Source: Muscardinus avellanarius (taxonomy: Eukaryota > Chordata > Mammalia > Rodentia > Gliridae). Taken from it: 64,000 bases of DNA. Under the pieces are notes generated by a model. The model did not search any database. It was not told the DNA's origin and saw nothing but the letters and a program-made list of their open reading frames with translations. The translations under genes and the position numbers were made by a program. This document shows, in pieces, positions 45,608 through 57,459 of the stretch. How positions within the stretch are numbered: position 1 is the stretch's first letter; each line of letters starts with the position of its first letter. The stretch spans positions 24,736,466 through 24,800,465 of the forward strand of contig OY726565.1 in assembly GCA_963383645.1 (NCBI GenBank), in the 5' to 3' direction.

Positions 45608-45806
45608 CTTTTTTTTTTTGTACTGGGGTTTGATTTGAATCCAGTGGCTTTCTACCCCTGTAATATACCTTCAGCCCAATGCGTTTTTTTTTTTTTAATA
45701 GGGGAAACAGGTTCTCCCTAGTTGCTGAGGCTGGACTTGAACCTGAGATTCTCCTGCTTCATATCCCAAGTACTGGGGATTACAGGCATGAGCCCCACAC
45801 GCAAGG
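45608..45806 (-). mobile_element. SINE, diverged
   Basis: Tail T10, gtactggggtttgatttgaa, an interrupting T12, then gattacaggcatgagcccca. Confidence 0.85.
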
Positions 45807-46261
45807 ATAATCATCAGTCTAAAGAAAGGCCTCTCTCTTTCGCTCAGCTTTCCCACAGGAAAATGTCAGTTGAATGTTAAAGGAGAGACAGATTTTAAGC
45901 AAACATCTGAGTCATAGTAACAAGTCTATCTTGCCAGGTAGACAGAGCTGATGGGCAAAGGAGCCCAGCAGGGCCTGAGGCAGAATTGCGGTAGTGAGAC
46001 AAGGAAGCATAAACGAGGCTGCCTGAGGAATCGGGTACAGCAGCTCAGGATGGGAAGAGCAGCGCTGCGGGTCTCCTGCAGCAGAAGGAGCATCCCAGCC
46101 TTGCACGGGATCTAGTCACCAACTCAGCACTCCAAATGTCCATCCCCATCTTTCCACTTTCATATTTCCCAGCATGTTCTCAAACCCAAATTGCCACAGA
46201 ATGAACTGCCCTAAACCCCACCCTTTGAAATCAAACCTCTTTCTTTGCTGTGGTAGCTTAG
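45807..46261. other. unique sequence, no gene seen
   Basis: A 64-codon minus frame (45912-46106) has no domain. Confidence 0.4.
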
Positions 46262-46325
46262 GAGCCTAAGGCAGGACCCGGCACACAGGGAGTTTTCAAC
46301 GTGTATGTGTTGAATGAGTGAGGGT
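46262..46325 (-). repeat. MIR remnant, short
   Basis: ggcaggacccggcacacagg then gtgttgaatgagtgag, the inverted MIR start order. Confidence 0.45.
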
Positions 46326-46495
46326 TTGACCACTCATTCAATGTCACTGGTTGATCTTCCTGGACATTTGTATTTAATAGTATATCAACCTCACAATCAA
46401 GCATATGCAAATGGAGATAAGCCTGGGTCGTCTTTGTGAGTGGCAGTGTCAACATGAACACTTTTATAGGTAAAAGGAAGAACGTGCACTTAACA

Positions 46496-46665
46496 GTTTT
46501 TACACTTTTATTGGTGCAGTATAGTTTCACATCATAATGCAGTTCACAGTGACATACATGCACGCCACACTTGGTGAGCCCGTGCCCCCCCCACTCCTCC
46601 CTTCCCCAGGATGTTGAGGATATTGAGATTGGCATGGGTATTCTTACATATGTTCATCATGTCAA
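46496..46665 (-). mobile_element. L1 3' UTR stub
   Basis: 170 bp: tttttacacttttattggtg, cacttggtgagcccgtg, then a C-run. gcacttaaca at 46486-46495 and 46666-46675 is a 10-bp target-site duplication. Confidence 0.85.
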
Positions 46666-46799
46666 GCACTTAACATTTGAACCTTGCAGTTGTGTATGTG
46701 CATTTGCTGAAATACCCTCCACAAGAAGAAAACCATCCCTAACAGGTGACTCCAGGAAGGGCAGCTTCATGGTATGAATGACAACAGCAGTAGTCATTT

Positions 46800-46978
46800 A
46801 GCTTAGCAAGGCTTTCTGTGTGTTGTCTCACTCAATTTCCCACTACCTCATGAAGCATACCCTCTTATACCCTCAGGAGAGCTGAGGGTCAGGACGACAG
46901 AGCTCTTCTAGGGTCATTCCCGAGCTAATGTGCATCTGACTCTGAAGCTCAGTTCTCCTAACTACTATGCCAAACATG
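46800..46978 (+). repeat. MIR remnant
   Basis: gttgtctcactcaatttccc..cctcaggagagctgagggtc..ctaactactatgcc matches the MIR core and 3' half order. Confidence 0.55.
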
Positions 46979-47024
46979 ATGGGGTTTGCACACTTGCTGA
47001 TCACTGCTGATAGCGATGATAGAT

Positions 47025-47275
47025 CTTAATATCTGTTGAGTGCCTTCTATCTGCCACGCACTGCACTAAGTGCTTCACATGTATAGTATTCAGTGTAATT
47101 CACTCAACAGTTCTATTAGGTTATTTCAATTATGGTTCCCACTTACAGGGCAACAGACTAAGGCGTGGGTTAAGGAATCTGTCCACATTTCACAGACTAA
47201 GATAAAGCGAGAGTCCAGGGCAAGTCAGCCTCACTTGAGAGGTTACACTCTTCACCACTGTGAAAGAGACGAGTG
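47025..47275 (+). repeat. MIR element
   Basis: ctgttgagtgccttctatct..gcactgcactaagtgcttca..gttctattaggttatttcaa..agggcaagtcagcctcactt follows the MIR consensus order over about 250 bp. It is the best-preserved MIR here. Confidence 0.75.
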
Positions 47276-47613
47276 GTAGGCTGCAGCTTAAAAACTAAAC
47301 TATGCAGTGGCAAAGAGTATGGTACGTTAACTCAACTACATTTTCCACCCCTTTTAAAGCAAGATGAACTCTCTGAAACTTTTGTTTGAATGGAAACTGT
47401 CCCCTGCAATTTAAAGAAAGTGATGTATGGCTGTTAGGGATCCATTTGATACAGAATTCGCTGATATAGAGAAGTTGTCACTATAGAGTTCTGAAATCTG
47501 AACCAGGGATGGCCACCAAAGTCCCTTCACAGTGCAATATGAGTGGCCCTTGAGACAGGTGCATGTTGGGGAAAGAAATGGATGTTCCTTTCTTGAGAGG
47601 TGTCAGTGTGGTC

Positions 47614-48142
47614 TTTTTATTTTAATGGATACATTGTCATTATATATCATCCTGAGGTTCAGAGGGAGAAATGCACACACCATGCAGTATTCATTGCGCT
47701 GCCCTTCAGCCCCTCCCACCCCCATAGTCTTTATGTTGATACAAGGAACTTCATGTATGAACAGAAGGTCATTTGAGTAGTTAGCACCATCAGATCTCCC
47801 CTTTCTCCTTCTTCCCCTGCTCTCTCTGGCTTTCTCTCCTCATTCCACTAGTGCCTCACTCATTTATCTGAGGTCATTTTTATTTCCCAGTTCTTCTGTA
47901 GCTTCTACATATGAGTGAAAACATATGAACTTTCACTTCCTGTGACTGGCTTATTTCTCTAAGCACAATATTCTTAAGTTCCATCCCTTTTCCTCAAAAT
48001 GATGTAATTGCGTTGTTGTTTATGGCTGAGTTGAATTCCATTGTGCATATTTAATAATTTTGTAATCCATTCATCTGTTTATGAGCACATAGACTGGTTC
48101 CATAGTTTGGCTGTCATGAATTGAGCTGTGATGAACATGTTG
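47614..48142 (-). mobile_element. LINE-1 3' fragment, diverged
   Basis: Inverted L1 3' UTR and ORF2 end: tacattgtcattatatatca, tgagtgaaaacatatgaact, attccattgtgcatatttaa, ccattcatctgtttatgag. Confidence 0.8.
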
Positions 48143-48267
48143 TTTAAGATATTACAGTGGGGTGATTGGATGACACTGTCTAATCAGCATAAAAAGCAGG
48201 GCATGCAAAGGCTTTGTTACTATTCTACAGTTGTCTTTCAATGTTCAAATAATGAATTTTAATAAAC

Positions 48268-48405
48268 TTCCCTGTGCCTCAGTTGCTTCAGGAAATAGGG
48301 ATAATAATCCCTATTCCTCAGGGTTAGTGTAAGGATTTATATGAGATAATGCATCTTAGGGGGTTTGAATAGTGTTTGGCATAGAACAAATGTCCAGTAA
48401 ATAGT
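48268..48405 (-). repeat. MIR remnant
   Basis: tgcctcagttgcttcaggaa, then gataataatccctattcctc and gtgtttggcatagaacaaat, the inverted MIR core. Confidence 0.7.
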
Positions 48406-48636
48406 ATCATGTCAAATAGTAAATTGCCATTACTATAACCCATTACAATAATTAGTAATGACAACCAGTGGTAATGCACACCCCAAGAACAAGAGGTACT
48501 CGATCTGAGGAAAGGATCTTTCTTGCTTTTAATCTCTTGATGCAAAGCCAGCCCCATGTTCCAAATCTGGCATATGCTTTTAGTCAGAGTCCTGGAATGA
48601 ACGTACATGTGGAGGCAGAACCACAGTCACCAATAC
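48406..48636. other. unique sequence, no gene seen
   Basis: Overlapping frames on both strands at 48324-48800 span the MIR and the L1 stub and are chance. Confidence 0.4.
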
Positions 48637-48945
48637 TTAATACTTTTATTGGTGCAATGCAATTATACATCATATTGAGATTCAAAGTGGTTCAAATATA
48701 TGTGCACACACCACTTGGTGTATATCCCTCCATATACACCCCTCTCTTTCCTTCCTCCTTATCCTTGATAGTGAGATTTGTAGTGAAGCCTCCTGTGTAG
48801 GTGTCGTCTTATTTAAATCACTCCCTCAGTCTGTTTTTCACATCCCTCCTCCAAAAGCCTCCCACTATTTTATTGGTTTCTGTCTTTGCTTGAATGAAGT
48901 TCCTTTTGCTTCTTATTTTCATTCTAGTTTCTACATATGAGATAA
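48637..48945 (-). mobile_element. L1 3' UTR fragment
   Basis: acttttattggtgcaatgca, ccacttggtgtatatccctc, then ttctagtttctacatatgag. Confidence 0.75.
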
Positions 48946-49647
48946 ATGATAAGACCTTGACTTTCCTAAACTGCATAACCACCAAGACTAAAATAAACAT
49001 GAAATATGTAGTTTGGAACTTTTTTGTGACTGCAGTAAGAGTGACTAATGCACAATCTAATAGTAGACATCTTAAAATTAGAATTAGTCTGGACTTAATC
49101 AATTACATGTTTCCTTTGAAATCTAGAATAGATGCTCATGAATTCTTATACACACTATCGGCAAAGATACTCATATTTGTGCCAGTCATCTGCAGACTAA
49201 AGTTTGAACAGGTTCTCCTTCATCCCTAATCAGCAAACTAGTAAAATGTTGGTTGACACTTCTCTCTGAATCCCGTATCCAGATGATGGATTTGTACCTG
49301 CCAAGACCTTTTTGCAGTTCAAACAGAAAATACATTTGAGTGAATAGTAATCATAAGACCTCCCTGCAAACAACATTGTGGGAAATGTCTTAAGAAATGG
49401 AGGTTCAAGTTTGGTTAGAGCAGTCTTCCTCTCATTGTGGAATTACCTTTTCTGCCAGTTGCTAAAGGTTTAGAATGAGAAACATTAAGGAAGTAAATCA
49501 AGTGATAGGTGCAAAAAAAAAATGGAGACTTCATATTAGATCAGGTGCATTCAGCGATGTAAAAGCAAAAATATGAGTTGCTATTGCCACACATACATAA
49601 AAAGTATACCTGTGAGATGACATGTTAGTTTTCCTGACTGTAGTAAT

Positions 49648-49650
<3 letters not shown>
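48946..49650. other. unique sequence, no gene seen
   Basis: No domain in the 111-codon frame 48894-49229, which starts in the L1 stub. Confidence 0.4.

Positions 49651-49686
<36 letters not shown>
49651..49686. repeat. (GT)n microsatellite
   Basis: About 18 GT units, about 30 bp from the chimeric L1. Confidence 0.95.
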
Positions 49687-49688
<2 letters not shown>

Positions 49689-49888
49689 CTAATCAAAACA
49701 CTCTGCTGTTTAATTTATTTTTCTTCTATTTCTCTTTTTATTGGTGTACTGTGTTCATACATCATAATGGGATAAAAAAAACTTTTGTAGACATACATAC
49801 ATACACACATCGCCCAATTAGCCCCTACCCGATTCCCACCCCATTCCCTCCCCATCCCTCCTTCCCATGCTTGGCTTAGTGGCTGACA

Positions 49889-50788
49889 TCTAGTATAATA
49901 GCAATTTATCCAAAATTAACAATAATAATCTCACATAACAGTTTCATTTGTCTGATACCAAGATTTTGATGACTTAAAGATAACATTTCAATATTTCTTT
50001 TTGCTTTCTTTCTTACCAGAGAATATTTTTTTCTTTTTTCTTAGGTGAAACTATCATACATTTATATATTTATTTTTCAGAAAAAAATCTATCCTAATAT
50101 GGAATATGGACTCTAGATACCCAAAACGATCTCAAAAAAGAACAAAGCTAGAAGATGTATATTTTCTGATTTCAAACCATATAAAGCTACAATAATTGAA
50201 AAAGTGTAGTACTGTTATAAAGGCAGATATATAAACCATTGGGGTTAAATAAAAGCCTAGAGATACATTCTTCCACATATTGTCAAGTTATTTTTGACAA
50301 GGTTTCCACAAATATTTGGTGGAGGAAATAATAATCTTTTAACTAAATATTGTTGAAAAATAATCATTACATGAAAAAGAATAAAATTGGACTCTTACCT
50401 AACACAATATACAAATATTAACTCAAAATATATAAAAGACCTAAATATCAATCTTAAGACTATAAACTTTTAGAAGAAAATCTGGGTCATAAAACCTCAC
50501 AGCATTGAAATTGGCAGTGATTTCTTGGATATGATTTCAGTGGCACAGGCAACAGAAGGGTAAACAAACTCCCTAAAAATTAAACAAAATATTGTATATC
50601 CAAAGACAATGTAAACAGAGTTAAAAGTTACTAATAGAATGGGATAAAATATTTCCAAATGCTATATCTGAAGGTATATTAATATTCCAACTAGAAATCC
50701 TAAAAATTAGCAACAATAAAAGCAAACAATACAATTTAGAGATATGTAAAAACTAACATAAACAATGAATCTCCACAGATAACTAATC
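49889..50788 (+). repeat. foreign filler inside the chimeric L1, with an ancient L1
   Basis: 49889-50090 is unassigned. 50090-50760 is worn plus-strand ancient L1 (ttctgatttcaaaccatata, aagctacaataattgaaaaa, cacagcattgaaattggcag). It is much older in texture than the L1 parts around it. Confidence 0.65.
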
Positions 50789-51706
50789 TTAGCTGTCTGT
50801 TAGATGGAAAATCTTGTTTCTCTGGTTCTGGTGTGTGTTACCTATTTCTTCTTTGTAGTTAATCTCTTTGAGTATTTTCTCTAGCGCTGGTTTTGAAGAC
50901 ATAAATTCCTTCAGTTTCTGTTTGTCGTGGAAGCTTCTTATTTCCCCATTTAATTTGATAGAAAGTTTTGCTGGGTAGGAAATTTTTAGCTGGAAGTTGT
51001 TTTGTTTCAGAGTTTGGAATATGTTACTCCAAGCCCTTCTGGCTCTCATGACTTGGTTGGGGAAGTCTGGATTGATTCTAATTGGTTTGCCTCTGAATGT
51101 CACTTGGCCCTTTGTTTTTGTTGCCTTTAAGATTCTCTGCTTGGCTTCCACATTGGTCATTTTGACAATTATGTGGTGTGGGGATCCTCTTCTCTGATCC
51201 TGTCTAAAAGGAGTTCTATAAGTTTCCTGGACCTGTGTATCGACCTCTTGCTCTATGTTTGGAAAATTTTCTGCTATTACTTCCTTGAAGAGATTATTGA
51301 TCCCTTTGTTTTCACCTTCTTTTCCCTCCTCTATTCCATTATTCTTAGGTTAGCTCTCTTAAAATGGGCCCATATTTCTTCAATGTCAGATTCCTGCTCT
51401 TGGATATTTTTTTCTAAATTGGAAACTATGTGTTCATTTTTGGAGTGATTATCTTCTAAGAGCAAGATTCTATTCTCCATGTGGTCTAATAGGTTGTTTG
51501 TACTTTGAATTGAGGCCTTTACTTCATTAATTGCATCCTTTATCTCTTTTTGGCTCTCTCTGAATTCTTTTCAAGACACCTCTATTATTTTCTACAGTTA
51601 TTTTCCTGATTTGATCTTCTAGAAATCTCTGAATTTCTGTTTTATCAGGTTCTGATGTTGTGGGGTTGTAGGCATTCATTGCTCCATTGTTATTCCTCTT
51701 TCCCAT
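50789..51706 (-). pseudogene. L1 ORF1 pseudogene of the chimeric L1
   Basis: The start at 51706 reads MGKRNNNGAMNAYNP. The frame breaks after about 58 codons. From 51160 a clean 123-codon C-terminal part runs to the stop (MTNVEAKQRILKATKTKGQV, then RINPDFPNQVMRARRAWSNI). It corresponds to the RNA-recognition and C-terminal domain of ORF1p and is better preserved than in the L1 at 5051. Confidence 0.85.
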
Positions 51707-52674
51707 GATTTAGAAAGTTTGTGCCTTCTCTGGGTTCTTCCCTTGGGTCACTACAACTTCACTTAAGGTGCTCTGGATCTCGAGTCTGTGGTATCTCGGT
51801 CCCCACTACTCCTTTACTGGGTTGTATCGCAGAGTGTCAGACCCTGGGAGTCAATCAAGGCTGCTTTAGACCATGGGGGGTGCCAGGTTGGGCGTTCTCC
51901 TATGGTGTGATATCTCTGCCACTGCCACTCCCCCACTGGGTCAAGTCCCTGGGAGTACAGTACTGGGATTTCTCCTCTAGGGGCAGCAATTTGACTCACT
52001 GTTCTTGAGTGTGCAGATGGAGCTGTAGTGTACTCAGTGAGTTTGCTGCTGCTGCCGCCGGTGGCAATATGGCGCCCACTGCCACGCCCTCGTCTGTGAG
52101 GTTGGTGTATTTCTTCTCTGTTTTTGATCTCAGCTCTGAGTCCCTGCAGGGTGTGCTGAGCCCAGCCCCTAGGAGCTTTAGATGCTCCCTGCACCGAGAA
52201 ATCTGCTGAATTCCTCCCGGCTGATCTGCAGCGGCTCACCTCGGATCGATGTCTGCTGCTCCTCTATGGAGCCTGGTGGGCTGTTGAGTGCTTTGGTCTG
52301 GAGTCATCCGGTGAACTCGCTGCTGCCGCCAACAGTAAGGTGCTGCTGCCGTGTCCTCAGTTGTGATGCCGGCATATCTCCTCTCTGGCTCTGAGCTTCG
52401 TTCTGAGTCCCCCTCCTCTCTAGGGCCTGGTGCTTCAAGGGAAGATGGTGCCCGCACCTCTGCGCTGTGGCTCCAGCCGCAGCACTGCGGTCTGATTTCT
52501 TTCTGGTGTCTCATTTTTCCAGCCCTCTTTTTCTCTGTCCCTTGTAATTACATTTTTTGTTTCTCTGCTGATGGTGTTTTCTAGTTATGAAAGGCATTGA
52601 TATTGTGGTAGTAGAGATTGGTTGTTAGCGGGGCTCATAAGCCCCACTTTTCTCCATCGCCATCTTCCCGGAAT
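51707..52674 (-). promoter_or_regulatory. L1 5' UTR, full, with a YY1-like element at its start
   Basis: GC-rich, about 970 bp. The minus-strand start reads attccgggaagatggcgatg, with the aagatggcg YY1-type motif within the first 20 nt, as in active L1 promoters of other mammals. The frames over it are chance. Confidence 0.75.
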
Positions 52675-52690
52675 TCTGCTGTTTAATTTA

Positions 52691-53311
52691 AATATTACAA
52701 TTTAAAATATATAGACTTCAGGAAAAAAGTAAGAAGTTCTCCATTCTTTGGCCAAAAAGTATTAAAATGTCTATTGTCACATTGTTACATGAGTTTAGGT
52801 ATGTGGATGACATGGTGGCTATGGGATTCTCCTGGTCCCAAGAGATGTATAAGCAATCATCTCGAGTAAACAGGGAAGCTGCATAAATAAAGAAAAGTAC
52901 GGCTGCCTCCCTCAAGGAAGCTCAGAAAAAAGCTCCCCAGTTCACATCTTCTAAACCAGCTGACAGACATACTCATGAGATTGTGATTTTGGCAACATGG
53001 AGAAAGAGATGCTGCCAACTTCATAGCCAAACCATTGAATTAATGTTGCTTTATCTTAATTAAACTTATTATCATAACCGTTTGCTAAATGTAGCTGTTC
53101 TGTCTGCAACATTCTCAGGAGTATTAGAAGAAGAAAAATGTCATCCCAGCAATATTCCATGAAATTGATTTCCTAGGGAAATTTGTTAAATTGTGGTAGA
53201 AGATGGATGCTTTTATTGAACTTGTTATTTGAATTTTAGTGGATTAAAATTAGTTGGAACAGTAATAGCATATTTTAAAGAAAAATTCATGCATGAAGCC
53301 TTTCTTTGAAT
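52691..53311. other. unique sequence, no gene seen
   Basis: A 65-codon minus frame (52718) has no domain. Confidence 0.45.
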
Positions 53312-53520
53312 AAATTTTTTTGTGTTACTGGGTATGAAACCCAGGGGCATTCTCACTCCAGGCTACACCCCCAGCTCTATTTTATTTTTTACTTGGAAAC
53401 AGGGTCTCACTAAGTTGATGAGAGCCTCACTAAGTTGCTGAGGTTTCCCTTGAACCTGTTATCCTCCTGTTTCAGCCTCTCAAGTACTGTGATTACAGGT
53501 ATGTTCCATCATGCCTACTT
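53312..53520 (-). mobile_element. B1-dID type SINE (A-type)
   Basis: tgttactgggtatgaaaccc, the A-type middle, and the start ccatcatgcctact. Confidence 0.88.
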
Positions 53521-55250
53521 TAATATTTAATATATTAGTAACCAACTCATCTGGTCCATGAAATTTGACAGGTGATCATATAGCAGAGCTGTGTGGTCTC
53601 CTATTGCGAACCAAAACTGTCTCATTAATATTTCCCTTGTTCTTTATCACAAACTCTATAATTTTAACAGATTAATTACATATCTTTCTGAGTTGCAATA
53701 TTGCTGAATGGTTATTGGCCATATATCATGAAACCTAGAAAACATTACCATTCCATCCTGAAATATAGGGATCTGCAATTTAAAATGATCTAGAAGATCA
53801 TATTTTTAAAAAAATTTATGGAAATTACTAAACTTCCTCATTAAGAATGGTTTTCACATTACTGTGAGCACAACCATACACTTGTTCTTAATGAGCAATT
53901 CATTTACATTGGTAGATATATTACCCACTTTATCATCTGAAATAAACTTCATTTTTCTAGGACAAGTTTTCTCGCAAAGCTAACAATATTTTATGTCATA
54001 TCATAAACTGAGAATAACTATAATATACTTAGTAATCATCACCATCATCAAGCTACACTTAAGGAAATTAAAACCAAGGGTATAGTAAGATAGTGATAGT
54101 TAAGTCAGATGAACACCTTTTAAGATTAAATAAATGTTTTATTTAAAAGAGTAATGCCATGTTTTTGCTTTTATTATTTGCATGATTTTTCCTTATTAAC
54201 ACAGGTTTAAAAGTACATGTACAATAGTTTAACAAGAAAATAGGAAGAAGAATCTAACTTTTCTGTGAATTCTGGATAATGACTCACCATTTGACTCTGA
54301 GCTAAGGTTCACACCAACACCATTCTTTACTTGGCCAAGACTATTGCTCCATAGAGAAATAATATTTATTTACTCCTCTAGGGAGCTACAAATTTTAATT
54401 AATTCTTTTAAAGAGCTTTTGACCCCCTTGAATGTGTTCTAGCCTTTGCATAATGATCTCTATTTTTGGTTTGGTCATATTTTTAAAATCACCTTTAAAA
54501 TGATTTCCATGGCAGATATTGCAATAAAATGTTAGGTAAGTTCAAATTAAAAGACTACTCATTTTTAATGTCTGACTACATTACATTGCCCATAAGAAGA
54601 GAATGACCTGTAACCTTCAACAAAGGTATAAAGGAATCCTAAGAATCCCATCCATGTGAATAGAGGCTCTGACTATCTCCTTGGCATTTCTGTGGAACAC
54701 TGTAACCTGAGTTTTATCATTTCCAAACCAATAACAGAAACAATTGCTTCTCAAGGTGTTTTTAAATGCAGATAGCTACCACTGATTAGATTAAAAAACT
54801 ATCATAAAGTTTACTTTGTAAATCCAATATTTCTGCTTCTCCATAAGAATTTAAAAATCAGAACAAATTTCTTTCCTCAAAAATTCATGATGTGGACATT
54901 ATAGCTGAAGCTCATGTCTCAAAAATTAAACCACCATTTAAAAAGATTTATTTATCTACTATTATAATATTATGTCTCTCTTCTGTTTTGTTTTATCACA
55001 AAGGCAATATCTGCCTCAAATACATTTCTATTTTATTTCTAGACCTTGCACATTACCTACTTCATATTTGGTTTTCTTAAATTATTTCCCCTTATCTCTT
55101 ACTCAATATTATAAAAAGTGACTACAAACCAACATTATCAAATATAAAATAATTCATTTTAATTCTAAATATAAATATTTATATGAATAATACCAAAAAC
55201 TAATAGAAAAACAATTCTCTGTTGATTACTTCAACTAGTTCAAAGCTGAA
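53521..55250. other. AT-rich unique sequence, no gene seen
   Basis: About 1.7 kb without clear transposons. One 62-codon frame (54892) has no domain. Confidence 0.5.
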
Positions 55251-55269
55251 GTTTACTAGTCCATGTTAG

Positions 55270-55935
55270 TTTTGTGAAGATGTTACAGTTTTGGGGAAAC
55301 TGTCCCCGAGGACCCCTGTTAGGGTTCTGGACACAATTTCCCTCAAAACACACAAAAAAAAACAAAAACAGAAAAACAGAAAAACCATGGGTCTTTGTCC
55401 CGAGCTAAGGATAAATACACATTAGCCCAGACTCTTGCTGAAGATTGAAAGAAGTTTATTAAAAAAATAGAAATACAAAAGATAGTTACAGCCTCATGTT
55501 GTAACACGAGGGGGTGGTTTGAACAAATTCACCAAAGATATAACATGTGAAGACCATTCTTGTAGTCAGCCCAAACAGATCTGGGTAGATCCTTTGATAT
55601 GTAGATGTGCTGCCCTATCTTCAACCCAGGTATCCTGCTCATCTCCACCCCAGCCAGATCCACCCCCTCTGAGGCAGGGGGGGCAGCCCTGTCTCAGGCA
55701 CAGACCCCCACACCTTTTGTTATACTCCCAAGATGCTTATCTGGGATCTGGGATTAAGAAATGTAAAAAGGCCCTTTTTCCTGAGGAACTTTGCCTCTCT
55801 TTAGAAATGTAAAAAGGCCCTTTTCCCTAAGCCCCTGGCTTTCTTTACTACCAAAGATATATTTTTTAAAATTGAAAATCTTTCCCCAATACTGGTACAT
55901 TAGTATATTTTTGAAACCTCTTCCCAATACTGGTA
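55270..55935 (-). repeat. probable solitary LTR
   Basis: On the minus strand: two near copies of taccagtattggg, a duplicated aaagggcctttttacatttc (55759 and 55804 on plus), a TATA-like gtataacaaaag, and aataaacttctttcaatctt as poly(A) signal. A C/T- and A-rich U5 follows. The architecture suits an LTR. No internal viral genes adjoin it. Confidence 0.5.
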
Positions 55936-56229
55936 CAGTCCACATTTATAAATTTTGTATCTTACAGTTTTCATTAGACTTTCTTTCAAGTTTTGTTAAT
56001 TATGAAATATATTAAGTATGAAGAAAATAAAAAGATAATATGAGAGATATAATTGTACTCACTTCCCAAAGAAAAAAATACTATCATTCTATCTACCATA
56101 CATAACCTCTCAATCTGATTTTATACCTTCACTATGAAGTTAGTATATAACCTTCACATCCATGTTTAGTGCATATATTTTCATAAACAATATAGAGCAG
56201 AGGTGGACAAACTATAACTTATGTGTCAT
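55936..56229. other. AT-rich unique sequence
   Basis: Nothing recognised. Confidence 0.45.
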
Positions 56230-57110
56230 ATTGAGGAGATAGAAAGGAAATAGGCAGATAGGGAAAAGGCCTCAGTAGAAAAAGTTAATTTCCTGAGTTT
56301 CCTGAGGGGCAATGAATATCTGAAATTCCAAAGGCTCAGAGACAAGAAGGACCAGAGCTTCACAAAGCCATCTGTTTACTAATCAACAAACCCAGGAGCC
56401 CCTCACCAGCAAGTCTGACAAGAGACTCTTCAAAGGACTTGCAAATACCCTATGCAAATCCTGAGAGCTTCTTCCCAGAATTCCCAAAGTCACCCTAACC
56501 AAAAGAGGACTTGCAAATGGTCAGGTAATGGCCCTAGGTGATCAGCAGACAGGGCTTTTCCCTCTCGGGACCCCCTCCCCTTTTGGGGAGCTATTCTCTC
56601 TCTTGCAGGTCATGTTAGCCCTGAGAGAAGGCAGAGTGCAACTGAGGGCACATGGCTCAGATAACTCTTGGGTAGTGACCTGAAGACCTCTGCTGGACAT
56701 CAAGGCTGACCAGGGCCCCTAGGGGTGACCTGCTCCTCTTTTCTGGCAGGTCACGTGGACTCTAGAAGAAGGCCACCCACAATTGAAAGCATTAGGCTTG
56801 GGCTACTCTGAAGTAATGTCCTGAAGGCAGCAGCTAGACACCAGAGCTCTGAAAGCCCCTTTGGGGTGTTCTGCCTCTTTCCCTATTCCCTTCTGGCACA
56901 CCACGTGGACTCTGGAAGAAAGCAGCCTGCAATTGAAGGCAATTTGGCTTGGGCTACTCTCAAGTATTGTCCTGAAGGCAGCTGCTGGACCCCAAGAGTT
57001 CCGACCGCCCCTTTGGGGTGTTCAGCCATCTTTCCTCATTCTCTCCTGCTTCCATTAAACCTTTTACTCCCCTACCTGAGGTCTGCGGGTGTCATTCTTC
57101 GCTCACCGTA
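56230..57110 (+). repeat. probable solitary LTR with internal tandem repeats
   Basis: It contains an octamer-like atgcaaat (56453), three tandem units of about 140 bp (56577, 56715, 56855, with a fourth start at 57007), an attaaa poly(A)-like signal near 57053, and a U5-like ending (gtgtcattcttcgctcaccg). tggggggctcag some 110 bp on is faintly like a tRNA-Pro primer site. No gag follows. Confidence 0.5.
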
Positions 57111-57459
57111 GACAAGAACCCTGTAAGGAAATGCTGAGTTTCTTCTCAAGAAACTCCGTTTCATCTATGATGAAACTCCAGGTTTCTTCTCAGAAAATGC
57201 CCCTGTTTCATCTTGGGGGGCTCAGAAGAAACCCCCGTTTCAATATCCCACCCATACATTATAATAGTTTTTATATTTTTAAAAATGTTGAAACAAGGAA
57301 GAATATGTGTAACAAAATTTATATATGGCCTATAAAGTCCAATATTTATTATTGACCCTTCACAGAAAAGCTCACTAATCCTTGGAATTGAGTAATTATC
57401 TTCTCTGTTTTTTAAATTTTATCTAAATGGTATGATATTAAAGAGCCTTTCTGCTACAT

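Larger units (their letters stand above)
49718..52674 (-). mobile_element. chimeric LINE-1: L1 ends with a foreign middle
   Basis: The 16-bp tctgctgtttaattta flanks it at 49702-49717 and 52675-52690, so 2957 bp count as one insertion. The minus-strand 5' end (52674) starts with an intact L1 5' UTR, followed by ORF1 to about 50789. The 3' end (49718-49888) is L1 3' UTR ending caccaataaaaagag. Between them, 49889-50788 is not ORF2 but about 900 bp that includes an ancient L1 on the opposite strand. ORF2 is entirely absent. Confidence 0.75.

Noticed and set aside
48894..49229. 111-codon plus-strand frame
   Set aside because: It starts within an L1 stub and has no domain.
55519..55812. 97-codon plus-strand frame with a proline-rich stretch
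   Set aside because: It overlaps the minus-strand LTR candidate and lacks any recognisable domain.
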